Positions 41,928 to 50,600 of a stretch of DNA of 64,000 nucleotides are shown one piece after another. The notes under the pieces are model-generated. The model was given only the letters and a program-made list of their open reading frames with translations, searched no databases and was not told the origin of the DNA. The position numbers and the translations under genes are program-made. The stretch spans positions 166,289 through 230,288 of the forward strand of contig CAUEYX010000003.1 in NCBI GenBank assembly GCA_959022495.1, in the 5' to 3' direction. The DNA comes from an uncultured Lachnospiraceae bacterium (lineage in GTDB: Bacteria > Bacillota > Clostridia > Lachnospirales > Lachnospiraceae). Position 1 is the stretch's first letter; each line of letters starts with the position of its first letter.

Positions 41928-42794
41928 ATGGATGTCAGTATTCAAAAATATTTTGCGTTTGTGAAAACGGTTGAATGCGGGAGCTTTACAAAAGCCGCGG
42001 AGCTGCTCAATTATTCTCAGTCCGGCATCAGCCGCATGATTGGGGATCTGGAGCGGGAATGGAAAGTAACCATCCTTGAGAGAGGGCGTTCCGGGGTCCG
42101 CCTTACCAGCGAGGGAGTCCGTCTGCTTCCGTATGCGAAACGGGTGTGCGCGGAGTATGAGAAACTTCAGGCAGAGGTGGATGAGATCAATGGGTTAAAA
42201 TCCGGCCTGATCCGCATCGGCACCTTTTCCAGTGTGGCGACCCACTGGCTGCCCAATATTATCCGCGAGTTCCAAAAGGAGTATCCGAACATTGACTATG
42301 AACTGCTTCTCGGCGATTATGCGGAGATCGAGGAGTGGATATCCGAGGGGCGGGTGGACTGTGGATTTGTAAGGCTTCCCGTACAAATGGAGCTTGAGAC
42401 CATGTTTCTTGAGCAGGACAGGCTCCTTGTCATACTTCCGCGGGAACATCCACTGGCGGCGCGGGAGAAGATCCCTGTGAGCGCGCTGTCCGGGGAACCG
42501 TTTATGCTTCTGGAGAAAGGCGCCAAGGCCGATGTATCCGAGATCTTCGAGAGAAGCGGCATCAGCCCGAAAGTACATTTTACAACCTGGGACGACTATG
42601 CGATTATGTCTATGGCAGAGAGCGGTCTGGGGGTGAGCATCCTTCCGGAGCTCATCTTAAAACGCGCGCCTTACAGAATCGCGGCAAGGGAGCTGGAAAT
42701 TCCGGCGTACCGAAATATTGGGCTGGCATGGAAGGAGAAAAAGGGAAATTCTCCCATACTGAAACGGTTTATAGAATATCTGGATTACCGATGA
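41928..42794 (+). CDS. LysR family transcriptional regulator
   Basis: A 288-residue regulator with an N-terminal winged helix (residues 1-60, YFAFVKTVECGSFTKAAELLNYSQSGISRMIGDLEREW) and a periplasmic-binding-like effector domain (about 90-288, LIRIGTFSSVATHWLPNIIREFQKEYPNIDYEL...). Divergent from the YbaK-type gene, with a palindrome in between, as usual for the family. The dicarboxylate/amino acid symporter gene follows downstream on the same strand after 254 bases, and may be a target (inference). ATG at 41928. Confidence 0.95.
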   Translation: MDVSIQKYFAFVKTVECGSFTKAAELLNYSQSGISRMIGDLEREWKVTILERGRSGVRLTSEGVRLLPYAKRVCAEYEKLQAEVDEINGLKSGLIRIGTFSSVATHWLPNIIREFQKEYPNIDYELLLGDYAEIEEWISEGRVDCGFVRLPVQMELETMFLEQDRLLVILPREHPLAAREKIPVSALSGEPFMLLEKGAKADVSEIFERSGISPKVHFTTWDDYAIMSMAESGLGVSILPELILKRAPYRIAARELEIPAYRNIGLAWKEKKGNSPILKRFIEYLDYR

Positions 42795-43048
42795 ACCTGA
42801 GAAGAGCGGGGCACCCGCACCATAGAAGGCCAGGCTGATTTGGAAGAAATTGATATGCAGATACGAAAGAAAGCTCCTTGCCAGATATTCCTGCATTGAT
42901 TATAATAATGCATGATATGAATGAGGAGTGGGCAGGGATGCGGAACAGATCCAGCAGCGCGCCCTGTCTATTCGTTTCAGACGGCTCCCGCCTGCACTGT
43001 GCTTCAGGCAGAAGAGAGCTGAAAAACAGGAAGAGGAGAGGTTATATT

Positions 43049-44239
43049 ATGAAGAAAATAGCCGCCAGCCTCCCGTTTCGCCTGCTCCTGGGCGTAGTGA
43101 TCGGTATCATTGCAGGGCAGTTTTTCGGGACAGAGCTGATGAATGTTGTCGTAACAGTGAAATTTGTATTCGGAGAGCTGATTAATTTCTGTGTTCCCCT
43201 GATTATCATCGGATTTATCGCCCCGTCCATTACAAGGCTGGGGAAGAATGCTTCCCGCATGCTGGGAGTGGCAGTCTTCTGCGCGTACATGTCATCCATC
43301 CTGGCCGCGCTGATGTCAATGGGCGCGGGATACGGCTTGATTCCGCATCTGTCCATTGTCTCTGAGACGTCGGGGCTGAAAGAGCTTCCAGAAGTTGTGT
43401 TCCAGCTTGAGATTCCCCAGATCATGAGCGTGATGAGCGCGCTGGTATTTTCTGTGCTGATCGGACTCGCGGCCGCCTGGACAAAGGCAGAAGTGATCAC
43501 CAATATTCTGGAAGAATTTCAGAAGATTGTCCTTGAGATTGTAACCCGGGTCGTGATCCCGATCCTTCCCGTGTTTATCGGTTTTACGTTCTGCGCGCTC
43601 TCATATGAAGGTACAATCACAAAACAGCTTCCCGTGTTTATTAAGATTGTGCTTATTGTGATGGCAGGGCATTTTATCTGGCTGGCAGTGCTGTATCTTA
43701 CGGCAGGGATCTACTCGAAAAGTAATCCGCTGGATGTGATCTGCTGTTATGGTCCAGCGTATCTTACGGCAGTGGGGACGATGTCGTCGGCTGCCACACT
43801 TGCGGTGGCGCTGCGCTGCGCGGGGAAAGCACGGCCGCTGCGCAAAGATATGGTGGATTTTGGCATTCCGCTGTTCGCAAACATTCATCTGTGCGGCTCT
43901 GTGCTCACGGAGGTGTTTTTTGTGATGACGGTGTCAAAGATTTTGTACGGGGAACTCCCTTCTCTGGGAACAATGATTCTCTTCTGCCTTCTTCTGGGCG
44001 TATTTGCCATCGGCGCGCCGGGCGTCCCCGGGGGAACGGTTATGGCATCCCTGGGGCTGATCACAGGTATTTTGGGATTTGACTCCACAGGAACCGCGCT
44101 GATGCTTACCATCTTCGCGCTCCAGGACAGCTTTGGAACTGCCTGCAATATTACAGGTGACGGCGCGTTGACAATGATTCTGACCGGTTATGCCAGCCGC
44201 CACAAAATTGAAGAACAGGAACTAAAATCAGTCTTATAA
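43049..44239 (+). CDS. Dicarboxylate/amino acid:cation symporter (DAACS family)
   Basis: A 396-residue membrane carrier of the glutamate/aspartate transporter type. It has the N-terminal helices (LLLGVVIGIIAGQFFG, LINFCVPLIIIGFIAPSIT), the serine-rich hairpin-loop equivalent GTMSSAATLAVALRCAG, the helix 7 region FANIHLCGS (replacing the usual NMDGT), and the second hairpin GAPGVPGGTVMASLG and the DSFGTACNITGDGA substrate region. The last part is typical of SstT-like or dicarboxylate carriers. The ATG at 43049 follows AGAGGAGAGGTTATATT; the frame extends upstream but without features. Likely regulated by the LysR gene before it (inference). Confidence 0.9.
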   Translation: MKKIAASLPFRLLLGVVIGIIAGQFFGTELMNVVVTVKFVFGELINFCVPLIIIGFIAPSITRLGKNASRMLGVAVFCAYMSSILAALMSMGAGYGLIPHLSIVSETSGLKELPEVVFQLEIPQIMSVMSALVFSVLIGLAAAWTKAEVITNILEEFQKIVLEIVTRVVIPILPVFIGFTFCALSYEGTITKQLPVFIKIVLIVMAGHFIWLAVLYLTAGIYSKSNPLDVICCYGPAYLTAVGTMSSAATLAVALRCAGKARPLRKDMVDFGIPLFANIHLCGSVLTEVFFVMTVSKILYGELPSLGTMILFCLLLGVFAIGAPGVPGGTVMASLGLITGILGFDSTGTALMLTIFALQDSFGTACNITGDGALTMILTGYASRHKIEEQELKSVL

Positions 44240-44321
44240 GTGAAAGCCGCGGCATCCCGGCCTGTCCCGGAATGTGAGGAAAGGAACGGCAGGGATTTCA
44301 AGTGTTACAAAAGGAGAAAGT

Positions 44322-46403
44322 ATGGAAAAGATATATATGAATCGGGAGTTATCCTGGCTGAAATTTAATGAAAGAGTGCTGGAAGAGGCGGAAAATCAGG
44401 AGGTGCCTCTGTGCGAGCGCATGACATTTGTGTCGATTTACCAGAGTAATCTGGATGAGTTTTTCATGGTGAGAGTGGGCTCCCTTCAGGATCAGATGCT
44501 GCTCAACAAGAAGATCCGGGATAATAAGACCAATATGACATCCGAGGAGCAGATTAAGGCAATCTTAAAAGAAGTAAAGCGCCTGAATAAGAGGAAGGAT
44601 GAAGTGTACCAGAAACTGATGGAAAAAGCCGCTGCATATGGGATACAGCTGGTTAATTTCCAGAATACGGACGCCGCGGAGAAGAAATATCTGGAGCAGT
44701 ACTTTAATCATGAGATCGTGCCTTTAAGCTCCCCCACAATTGTAAGCAAGCGGCAGCCGTTCCCGTTTCTGCGCAATCAGGAGATCTATGCTGTGGTGGT
44801 CCTGGAGACAAGGAGCGGCAAGGAGCGCCTGGGGATGATTCCCTGTACGAACAATATGGTCGAGCGCCTGATTGAGCTTCCCGGCGGAAGAGGGCGGTAC
44901 ATGCTTTCGGAAGATTTGATTCTTCATTATATCGGTAAAGTGTTCAAAGGGTATAAGGTAAAAGGCAAGTCTCTGATCCGTGTAGTGAGGAACGCGGATA
45001 TTGATGCGGATGCGCTCTACGACGAAGACCTTGATTACAGGGAGTTCATGGCAGACCTTATGAAGGAGCGCAAAAGGCTTTCTCCCGTCCGCCTGGATCT
45101 CTCAAGGGATATGGAAGGAAATGTAGTGGAAGCGCTCTGCCGGTATCTGGACGTCTCCCCGGAGCGGGTATTTAAGAGCCGGGCTCCGCTGGATGTGTCT
45201 TTCATTTTTAAAATCCAGGATCTGCTGCGCATGAACCCGGAACTCTTCTACAATAAAAGAGTTCCTCAGAAATCACCGGATTTCCTGGATGGACAGAGTG
45301 TGCTGGAGCAGATTAAAGAGGAGGATAAACTGCTGTCCTATCCGTATGAATCGATCCGCCCCTTCCTGCGCATGTTAAATGAAGCCGCGGAAGATGACAG
45401 CGTTGTGTCTATCAAAATGACCCTGTACCGTCTGGCCAAACAGAGTAAAGTGATAGAAGCGCTGTGTGAGGCGGCGGAAAACGGAAAAGAGGTCGTCGTG
45501 CTCGTAGAGCTGAGAGCGCGCTTTGACGAGGAGAATAATATCCGCTGGTCGCGCATGCTTGAGAAGGCAGGCTGCCAGATTATCTACGGCCTGGAAGGGT
45601 TTAAAGTGCACTCTAAGCTCTGCCTGATCACAAGGAGAGGAAGGGACGGAGTCGAGTACATTACCCAGATCGGCACCGGAAATTATAATGAGAAGACCGC
45701 CAGACTGTACACAGACCTTTCTCTTATGACCGCGGATGAAAGGATCGGCCTGGAAGCAGCACGTGTATTCCAGGCACTGACAAAGGGTGAGACAGTCGAA
45801 GAATCGGAACACCTGCTGGTGGCGCCGAAATGCCTCCAGTCCAAGGTGATTGACATGATTGACGACGAGATCCGCCGGGCGCAGAGCGGAGAGGAAGCGT
45901 ACATTGGGCTGAAGCTGAATTCCCTTACAGACAAAAAGATTATGGAGAAGCTGGCGGAAGCCTCCCGGGCGGGCGTACGCATCGATATGATTGTGAGAGG
46001 GATATGCTGTCTGATCCCGGGTGTGCCGGGCGGCACAGAGAATATCCGCGTTATCAGCGTTGTGGGAAGATTCCTGGAACACTCGCGAATCTATATCTTC
46101 GGGCGCGGGGATCGGACCAAATACTACATTGGCTCAGCGGACTTCATGACAAGGAATACGGTGAAGAGAGTGGAGGTCGCCGCACCGGTCTATTCACCAA
46201 AGCTGAAGAAAAGGATACGTGGAATTTTTGACTTGATGTTAAGTGACAACAAGAAGGCACGCATGGAACAGCCCGACGGAAATTACACTCTTGTTCCGTG
46301 CAAGGGAGAGCCTGTCAATTCCCAGGAGCTCCTGTATCAGGAAGCTTATGACAGAGCGGCAGTGAAAACGGAGAAGCGGATTGAGAATGCCGTGATCGAG
46401 TAA
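44322..46403 (+). CDS. ppk: Polyphosphate kinase 1
   Basis: A 693-residue enzyme that builds inorganic polyphosphate from ATP. Domains: N (about 1-105, starting YMNRELSWLKFNERVLEEA), head (about 105-315) and two phospholipase-D-like C domains. Catalytic histidines are in GFKVHSKLCLI (about H430, the autophosphorylated residue) and in RFLEHSRIYIFGRG (about H587). SLDEFF-like NLDEFFMVRVG is intact. Full length for the family. ATG at 44322 after AAAAGGAGAAAGT. The stop is 11 bases before palindromic element copy B. Confidence 0.97.
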   Translation: MEKIYMNRELSWLKFNERVLEEAENQEVPLCERMTFVSIYQSNLDEFFMVRVGSLQDQMLLNKKIRDNKTNMTSEEQIKAILKEVKRLNKRKDEVYQKLMEKAAAYGIQLVNFQNTDAAEKKYLEQYFNHEIVPLSSPTIVSKRQPFPFLRNQEIYAVVVLETRSGKERLGMIPCTNNMVERLIELPGGRGRYMLSEDLILHYIGKVFKGYKVKGKSLIRVVRNADIDADALYDEDLDYREFMADLMKERKRLSPVRLDLSRDMEGNVVEALCRYLDVSPERVFKSRAPLDVSFIFKIQDLLRMNPELFYNKRVPQKSPDFLDGQSVLEQIKEEDKLLSYPYESIRPFLRMLNEAAEDDSVVSIKMTLYRLAKQSKVIEALCEAAENGKEVVVLVELRARFDEENNIRWSRMLEKAGCQIIYGLEGFKVHSKLCLITRRGRDGVEYITQIGTGNYNEKTARLYTDLSLMTADERIGLEAARVFQALTKGETVEESEHLLVAPKCLQSKVIDMIDDEIRRAQSGEEAYIGLKLNSLTDKKIMEKLAEASRAGVRIDMIVRGICCLIPGVPGGTENIRVISVVGRFLEHSRIYIFGRGDRTKYYIGSADFMTRNTVKRVEVAAPVYSPKLKKRIRGIFDLMLSDNKKARMEQPDGNYTLVPCKGEPVNSQELLYQEAYDRAAVKTEKRIENAVIE

Positions 46404-46413
46404 ATCAGGCTTT

Positions 46414-46837
46414 GAAATCTGGATTTGTGGGGGAGACAACTTTGAAAGAACAAGTCCGAAAACAGCAATACTTTCGAGGACGTATTCGTGGAGAGGAGCG
46501 GGACGGATCAGGTTCCGTTCCACGATTTGGGAAAGATCTAAAAGGAAGGACACACAGCTAAAAACAATTGACCAGCGGAAGATTCGGCATCAGCCTCAGG
46601 CATCCGCTGGTCAATTAACGCCGTACGTCCTTCCTTTAAGACTTTCCAGCAAATATCATGAGATGAGACCAGCCGGGGAATGGGTATGCCTGAAAGGCCG
46701 TAGAGCAGCATCGGCACTTGGGCTGCGTCCTTTGCAGCCCTATGTACCGCTATGCTGCGGCCCGAGCGAAAGCGGGCCTGCAAGGCATATCCATTCCCCG
46801 GCGGACACATCCCATGATCCCTGCAAATCCAGTTTTA
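46414..46837. repeat. Palindromic repeat element, copy B
   Basis: A 424-base non-coding block with inverted ends: 46414-46437 (GAAATCTGGATTTGTGGGGG...) and 46819-46837 (reverse complement TAAAACTGGATTTGCAGGG). Left half is a copy of element A (CCGAAAACAG, ACGTATTCGTGGAGAGG, GGTTCCG, GGGAAAGATCTAAAAGGAAG), with the core hairpin at 46566-46616. Right half is different: arms 46672-46691 (GCCGGGGAATGGGTATGCCT) and 46783-46802 form a 20-bp stem with one G-T pair, enclosing GCAGCAT/ATGCTGC, GGGCTGC/GCAGCCC and a stem capped by a GAAA tetraloop (GCGAAAGC at about 46766). The right end contains the stop codon of the DUF5721 gene; the left end begins 11 bases after the ppk stop. Confidence 0.85.
46566..46616. 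repeat. Core hairpin of palindromic element B
   Basis: AATTGACCAGCGGA (46566-46579) pairs perfectly with TCCGCTGGTCAATT (46603-46616). Compared with copy A, one G-C pair is replaced by A-T on both arms, a compensatory change. Confidence 0.85.
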
Positions 46838-47320
46838 CATTTTCTCGAATTCGATGTTTTTTTGTTTCAGGAATTTTTCCACCATTTCATCCCACGCGTG
46901 TTCCAGCGTTTTATCCATGCTAAATGTCTTAAATGAAGTCCCAGTCACGCAGGAGAGACGGGCTCCCTCATAGTGGATGTTCAGATAGAGCCCCTGTACG
47001 CTTTCCGGGTCGAGCGCCGGCGCGCTCTGAGAGATCAGCCGCCCGATATTTTTGCGGGACAAGCTGAAAATAAAGCGGAAACTTAATGGAGTACGTTTCC
47101 CCTTGATAATGGAGAAACAGAAATCCCGCACGTTTTTCCAGGGGGAATATTCCGGGAGCTCAGAATCTGTGTCGAAAAAATCTTTCTGGATATAGCCGTC
47201 GATTTGAAAAGTATTGAAAGTGACGATTTCCCCTTCAATAAAAGAAAAATGGTCAAATGTATCTGAAAGCAGAAGACAGGACATAAATTCTTTTGTGTTT
47301 GTCAGGGAAAATGCGATCAT
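46835..47320 (-). CDS. DUF5721 family protein
   Basis: A 161-residue predicted cytosolic protein of a family frequent in Lachnospiraceae (IAFSLTNTKEFMSCLLLSDTFDHFSFIEGEIVTFNTFQIDGY and RLISQSAPALDPESVQGLYLNIHYEGARLSCVTG). No catalytic motif is recognised and no function is proposed. The ATG at 47320 has AAAGGAG upstream; an in-frame start at 47350 is possible but lacks a site. Its TAA stop codon lies in the terminal inverted repeat of palindromic element B. Divergent from the large glycoside hydrolase gene. Confidence 0.8.
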   Translation of the reverse strand: MIAFSLTNTKEFMSCLLLSDTFDHFSFIEGEIVTFNTFQIDGYIQKDFFDTDSELPEYSPWKNVRDFCFSIIKGKRTPLSFRFIFSLSRKNIGRLISQSAPALDPESVQGLYLNIHYEGARLSCVTGTSFKTFSMDKTLEHAWDEMVEKFLKQKNIEFEKM

Positions 47321-47650
47321 AATATGCTCCTTTGTAAGTATTTTTAACATTATTCCATTGTACCATAAAACAGAAATGCCGTCATTGAATTTTGAGTAGA
47401 GAGTTTAAAATAATAGGTGTATTCTTCACCTGCACTTTATTAACTGCCGGTTAAGAGGAAAACAGGTGAGTTCAAAAAATATAATATATTTAAGCACGAA
47501 CAAAAAGAAGATAACAAAAAAGCAAAGGAATATGACAAAAAATCTAAGAAATGTAGCAAAAAATCGAATTTAGTTAAATAAAAATGTATGTTATACTGAA
47601 ATACAACTATGAAAAGAATGTACAATTCTACGGGGGAAGGAGAAAAAGTT
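47321..47650. other. AT-rich divergent intergenic region
   Basis: A 330-base AT-rich stretch between the divergent DUF5721 and glycoside hydrolase genes. It contains an A-rich region (47490-47570) with repeated CAAAAAA runs and the promoter of the glycoside hydrolase gene. No convincing gene is seen in it. Confidence 0.6.
47592..47597 (+). promoter_or_regulatory. Extended -10 of the glycoside hydrolase gene
   Basis: TATACT (47592-47597) preceded by TG one base away (TGTTATACT); the -35 region (TTTAGT at 47569) is weak. It lies 54 bases before the ATG, in AT-rich DNA. Confidence 0.55.
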
Positions 47651-50600
47651 ATGCAAAAGAAGTTTTTCAGTATGGCGCTGGCGGCAGCTATGACTGTAAC
47701 GAGCGTTTTCTCTACAACATCAGTGGCGGAGGCGGCAGAATCGGCTGTCCCATATGGCAGTGTGACGGTAGAGCAGAACGATCATTCTGTGACGATCGGA
47801 AACGAGGCCATTGAAAGAACATTTTCAATCGCGGATAAAAAGTTGTCCACGACGGAAATTGTCAACAAAAGGACTGGTGGAGAAGGCACAGTTTTCACTC
47901 CCCAGGATGGCAGTGAAGAGTTCGTTGTAAAGACGACAAAAGAGCAATATGAGCCGATCGAATTAGAAGCGATCGACCGGACAGGCTGGTCAGCGGAAGC
48001 CGACAGCTATCATAATGCAAGCGGGGATTCAGACGGCCCGGCACAGAACCTGCTGGATGGAAGAACGGAGAGCATCTGGCATTCAAATTACGGCGGGGGA
48101 ACCGGGGATGAGAATTATCCTCACAGCGTTGTAATTACATTTGGGAAAGACGTGACATTTCAGTCATTCTCTTACACGCCAAGACATCAGGGGGAAATGA
48201 CAAACGGGAATATCAAGGGATATGAGCTGTACGCGTCAACAGCGGCGGAGAAACTTGACTATGAATCTGAAGAGTGGGGAGAGCCGATCGCGAAAGGCGA
48301 GTTCGAGTATAATGGCGTAAACCCGATCTATGTAAACTTAGAAGAATCATGTTCTGCGAAACAAATTAAGCTGGTGGCAGTATCTTCGAACAATGGAGAG
48401 AGATATGCAGGCGGCGCCGAGTTCAATCTCCATGCGGAGAAAGCTCCAATTGCCGCAGACGACCGTTCGTTTGAGACAAGCGACTTAGAGCTGAAAGACG
48501 GCAATGACGCGGTGAAAGTTGAAGATACAGAAGCGTCGATCAACGGTGTGAAGAAACAGGGCAAGAAAGTAACCTTCTCTTTTAAGCCTTATACGCATAA
48601 AGAGATTGAGTACACGATTGACGAAGTAATCGTAATGTACGAAGGGGATCATTTCATGCGTAAATATCTGGAAATCGATGTCCCGGATGAAAAAATGACG
48701 AATGCTGAAATTGACTACATCGACCTTGAGTCTTTAAAAGTGGCTGAGTCTGACGCGCAGTGGACGATCCCGAGAGGAAAAGGCGGAATCGTTTCCATGG
48801 AGGAGTTCAAGGCAAACCTTGGCCAGCCGATCTATATTCAGGGTATGTTTTTCGGATGCGAGTTCCCGGCAGCGGATACAGAAATCATAGATGGAACCGG
48901 ATTTATGCGCTACTACAGCGGTAAAACATTCGAGAGACTGCAGGCAGATAACCAGTTGACGACAGATGGAAAATACGTGACATGGCAGACCGTTGCGGGA
49001 GCGGCAAGAAGTACAGAGAACGAGATCATTCAGGCGGACTTCTTTGAGTATATCAGCTCTATCGCGACTCCGTCAGAGTTCCGCACGCAGTACAACTCAT
49101 GGTTCGACAATATGATGAAGATTGACGATGCAGATATTCTGGAGTCCTTCATGGAAATTGACCGTGAGTTGAACAAAGAAGAAGTTCGTCCGCTTGATTC
49201 TTATGTAATGGATGACGGATGGAATAATTATAATGATACATATGTGGTGGATGCGGAACGTTCAGGAACAACATTGAACGAAGACGGTTTCTGGACGTTT
49301 AATTCAAAGTTTCCGGAGGAACTGACTCCATCCAGCGAGCTTGTACAGAATTTCGGAAGCAATTTCGGTATTTGGGTCGGGCCCAGAGGCGGATATAACT
49401 TCTACGGAAATCTTGCCAATATTATTGAGAAAGCTGGAAATGGAAGTAAAGCTGGCGGCTCTATCGATGTTGCTGACCGTGTATATGTAAAGAAATTTAC
49501 AGAGATGGCAGTGAATTGGCAGAAGGAATTTGGCGTTAACTACTGGAAATGGGATGGATTTGCGGATAACGCTCAGTTTAATCACTTCAACAGCCTGGGC
49601 GGAGCGGACGGCGTCCCGGTATACAGCGAGACAAACCATCATATGACAGGCGGTTATCACCAGATGTACCAAGTGACCGATCTGTGGGAGGCATGGATCG
49701 ATCTGATGGAAGCAGTACGTAAGAGTGAGAAAGAGGATGGGGTTAACAACCTGTGGATCTCTCTTACCTGTTATGTAAATCCCAGCCCGTGGTATCTGCA
49801 GTGGGCAAACTCGGTATGGATTCAGTGTATATATGACCAAAAAGATGCAGGTTTCGGGACAACGAAGCTGAACCGGCAGATTACATATCGCGATGCGTGT
49901 TATTATGACTTTGTGAAAAATCACGAATTCCAGTTCCCGCTTCAAAATCTTTATAACCATGATCCGGTATATGGAAAAGAAGGAACGGGAATGAACATAA
50001 ATACTGCTTCCGATGAAGACTTCCAGAATTATCTGTATATGCTGTCCACTCGCGGTACCGCATTCTGGGAGCTGTACTTCTCTGACAGTATAATGACAGA
50101 CGGAAAATATGAGATCACCGGAGAGTTCCTTGAGTGGGCAGAAGAAAACTACCATATCCTTAAAAATGCGAAGATGATCGGCGGCAGACCGGATGTGACA
50201 ACACTGGGTGACGGAAATACAAATGAAGCTCAGGCAGAAGCATATGGATTCTCCTGCTTTGACGGAACAGACGGTATTATTTCCCTTCGGAACCCATCCG
50301 CGTCAGCAGATAAGACGATTACGTTTCCTTTTGACCGCACGATCGGCGTAGCGGAAAATGCAGGTACATTAAATTATCATCTGGAGCACAGCTATCTTCT
50401 TTCCGATCCGTCCGCGCAGACAGGTACATTGACATACGGCGAAGAGTATACTGTGAATCTGAAACCGAATGAAGTGCGTATTTTACGCGTTTCAGCAGAG
50501 AAAGACACAACGGCGCCGAAGATTGACAGAATCATGACAGACGGCGCGAGAGAAATTACAGTAAAATTTGATGAGAAAGTATCAGGAAACCTTTTTCAAA

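Noticed and set aside
46663..46936. Short open frames inside palindromic element B
   Set aside because: They cross the stem-loop region and the end of the DUF5721 gene, with no ribosome sites.
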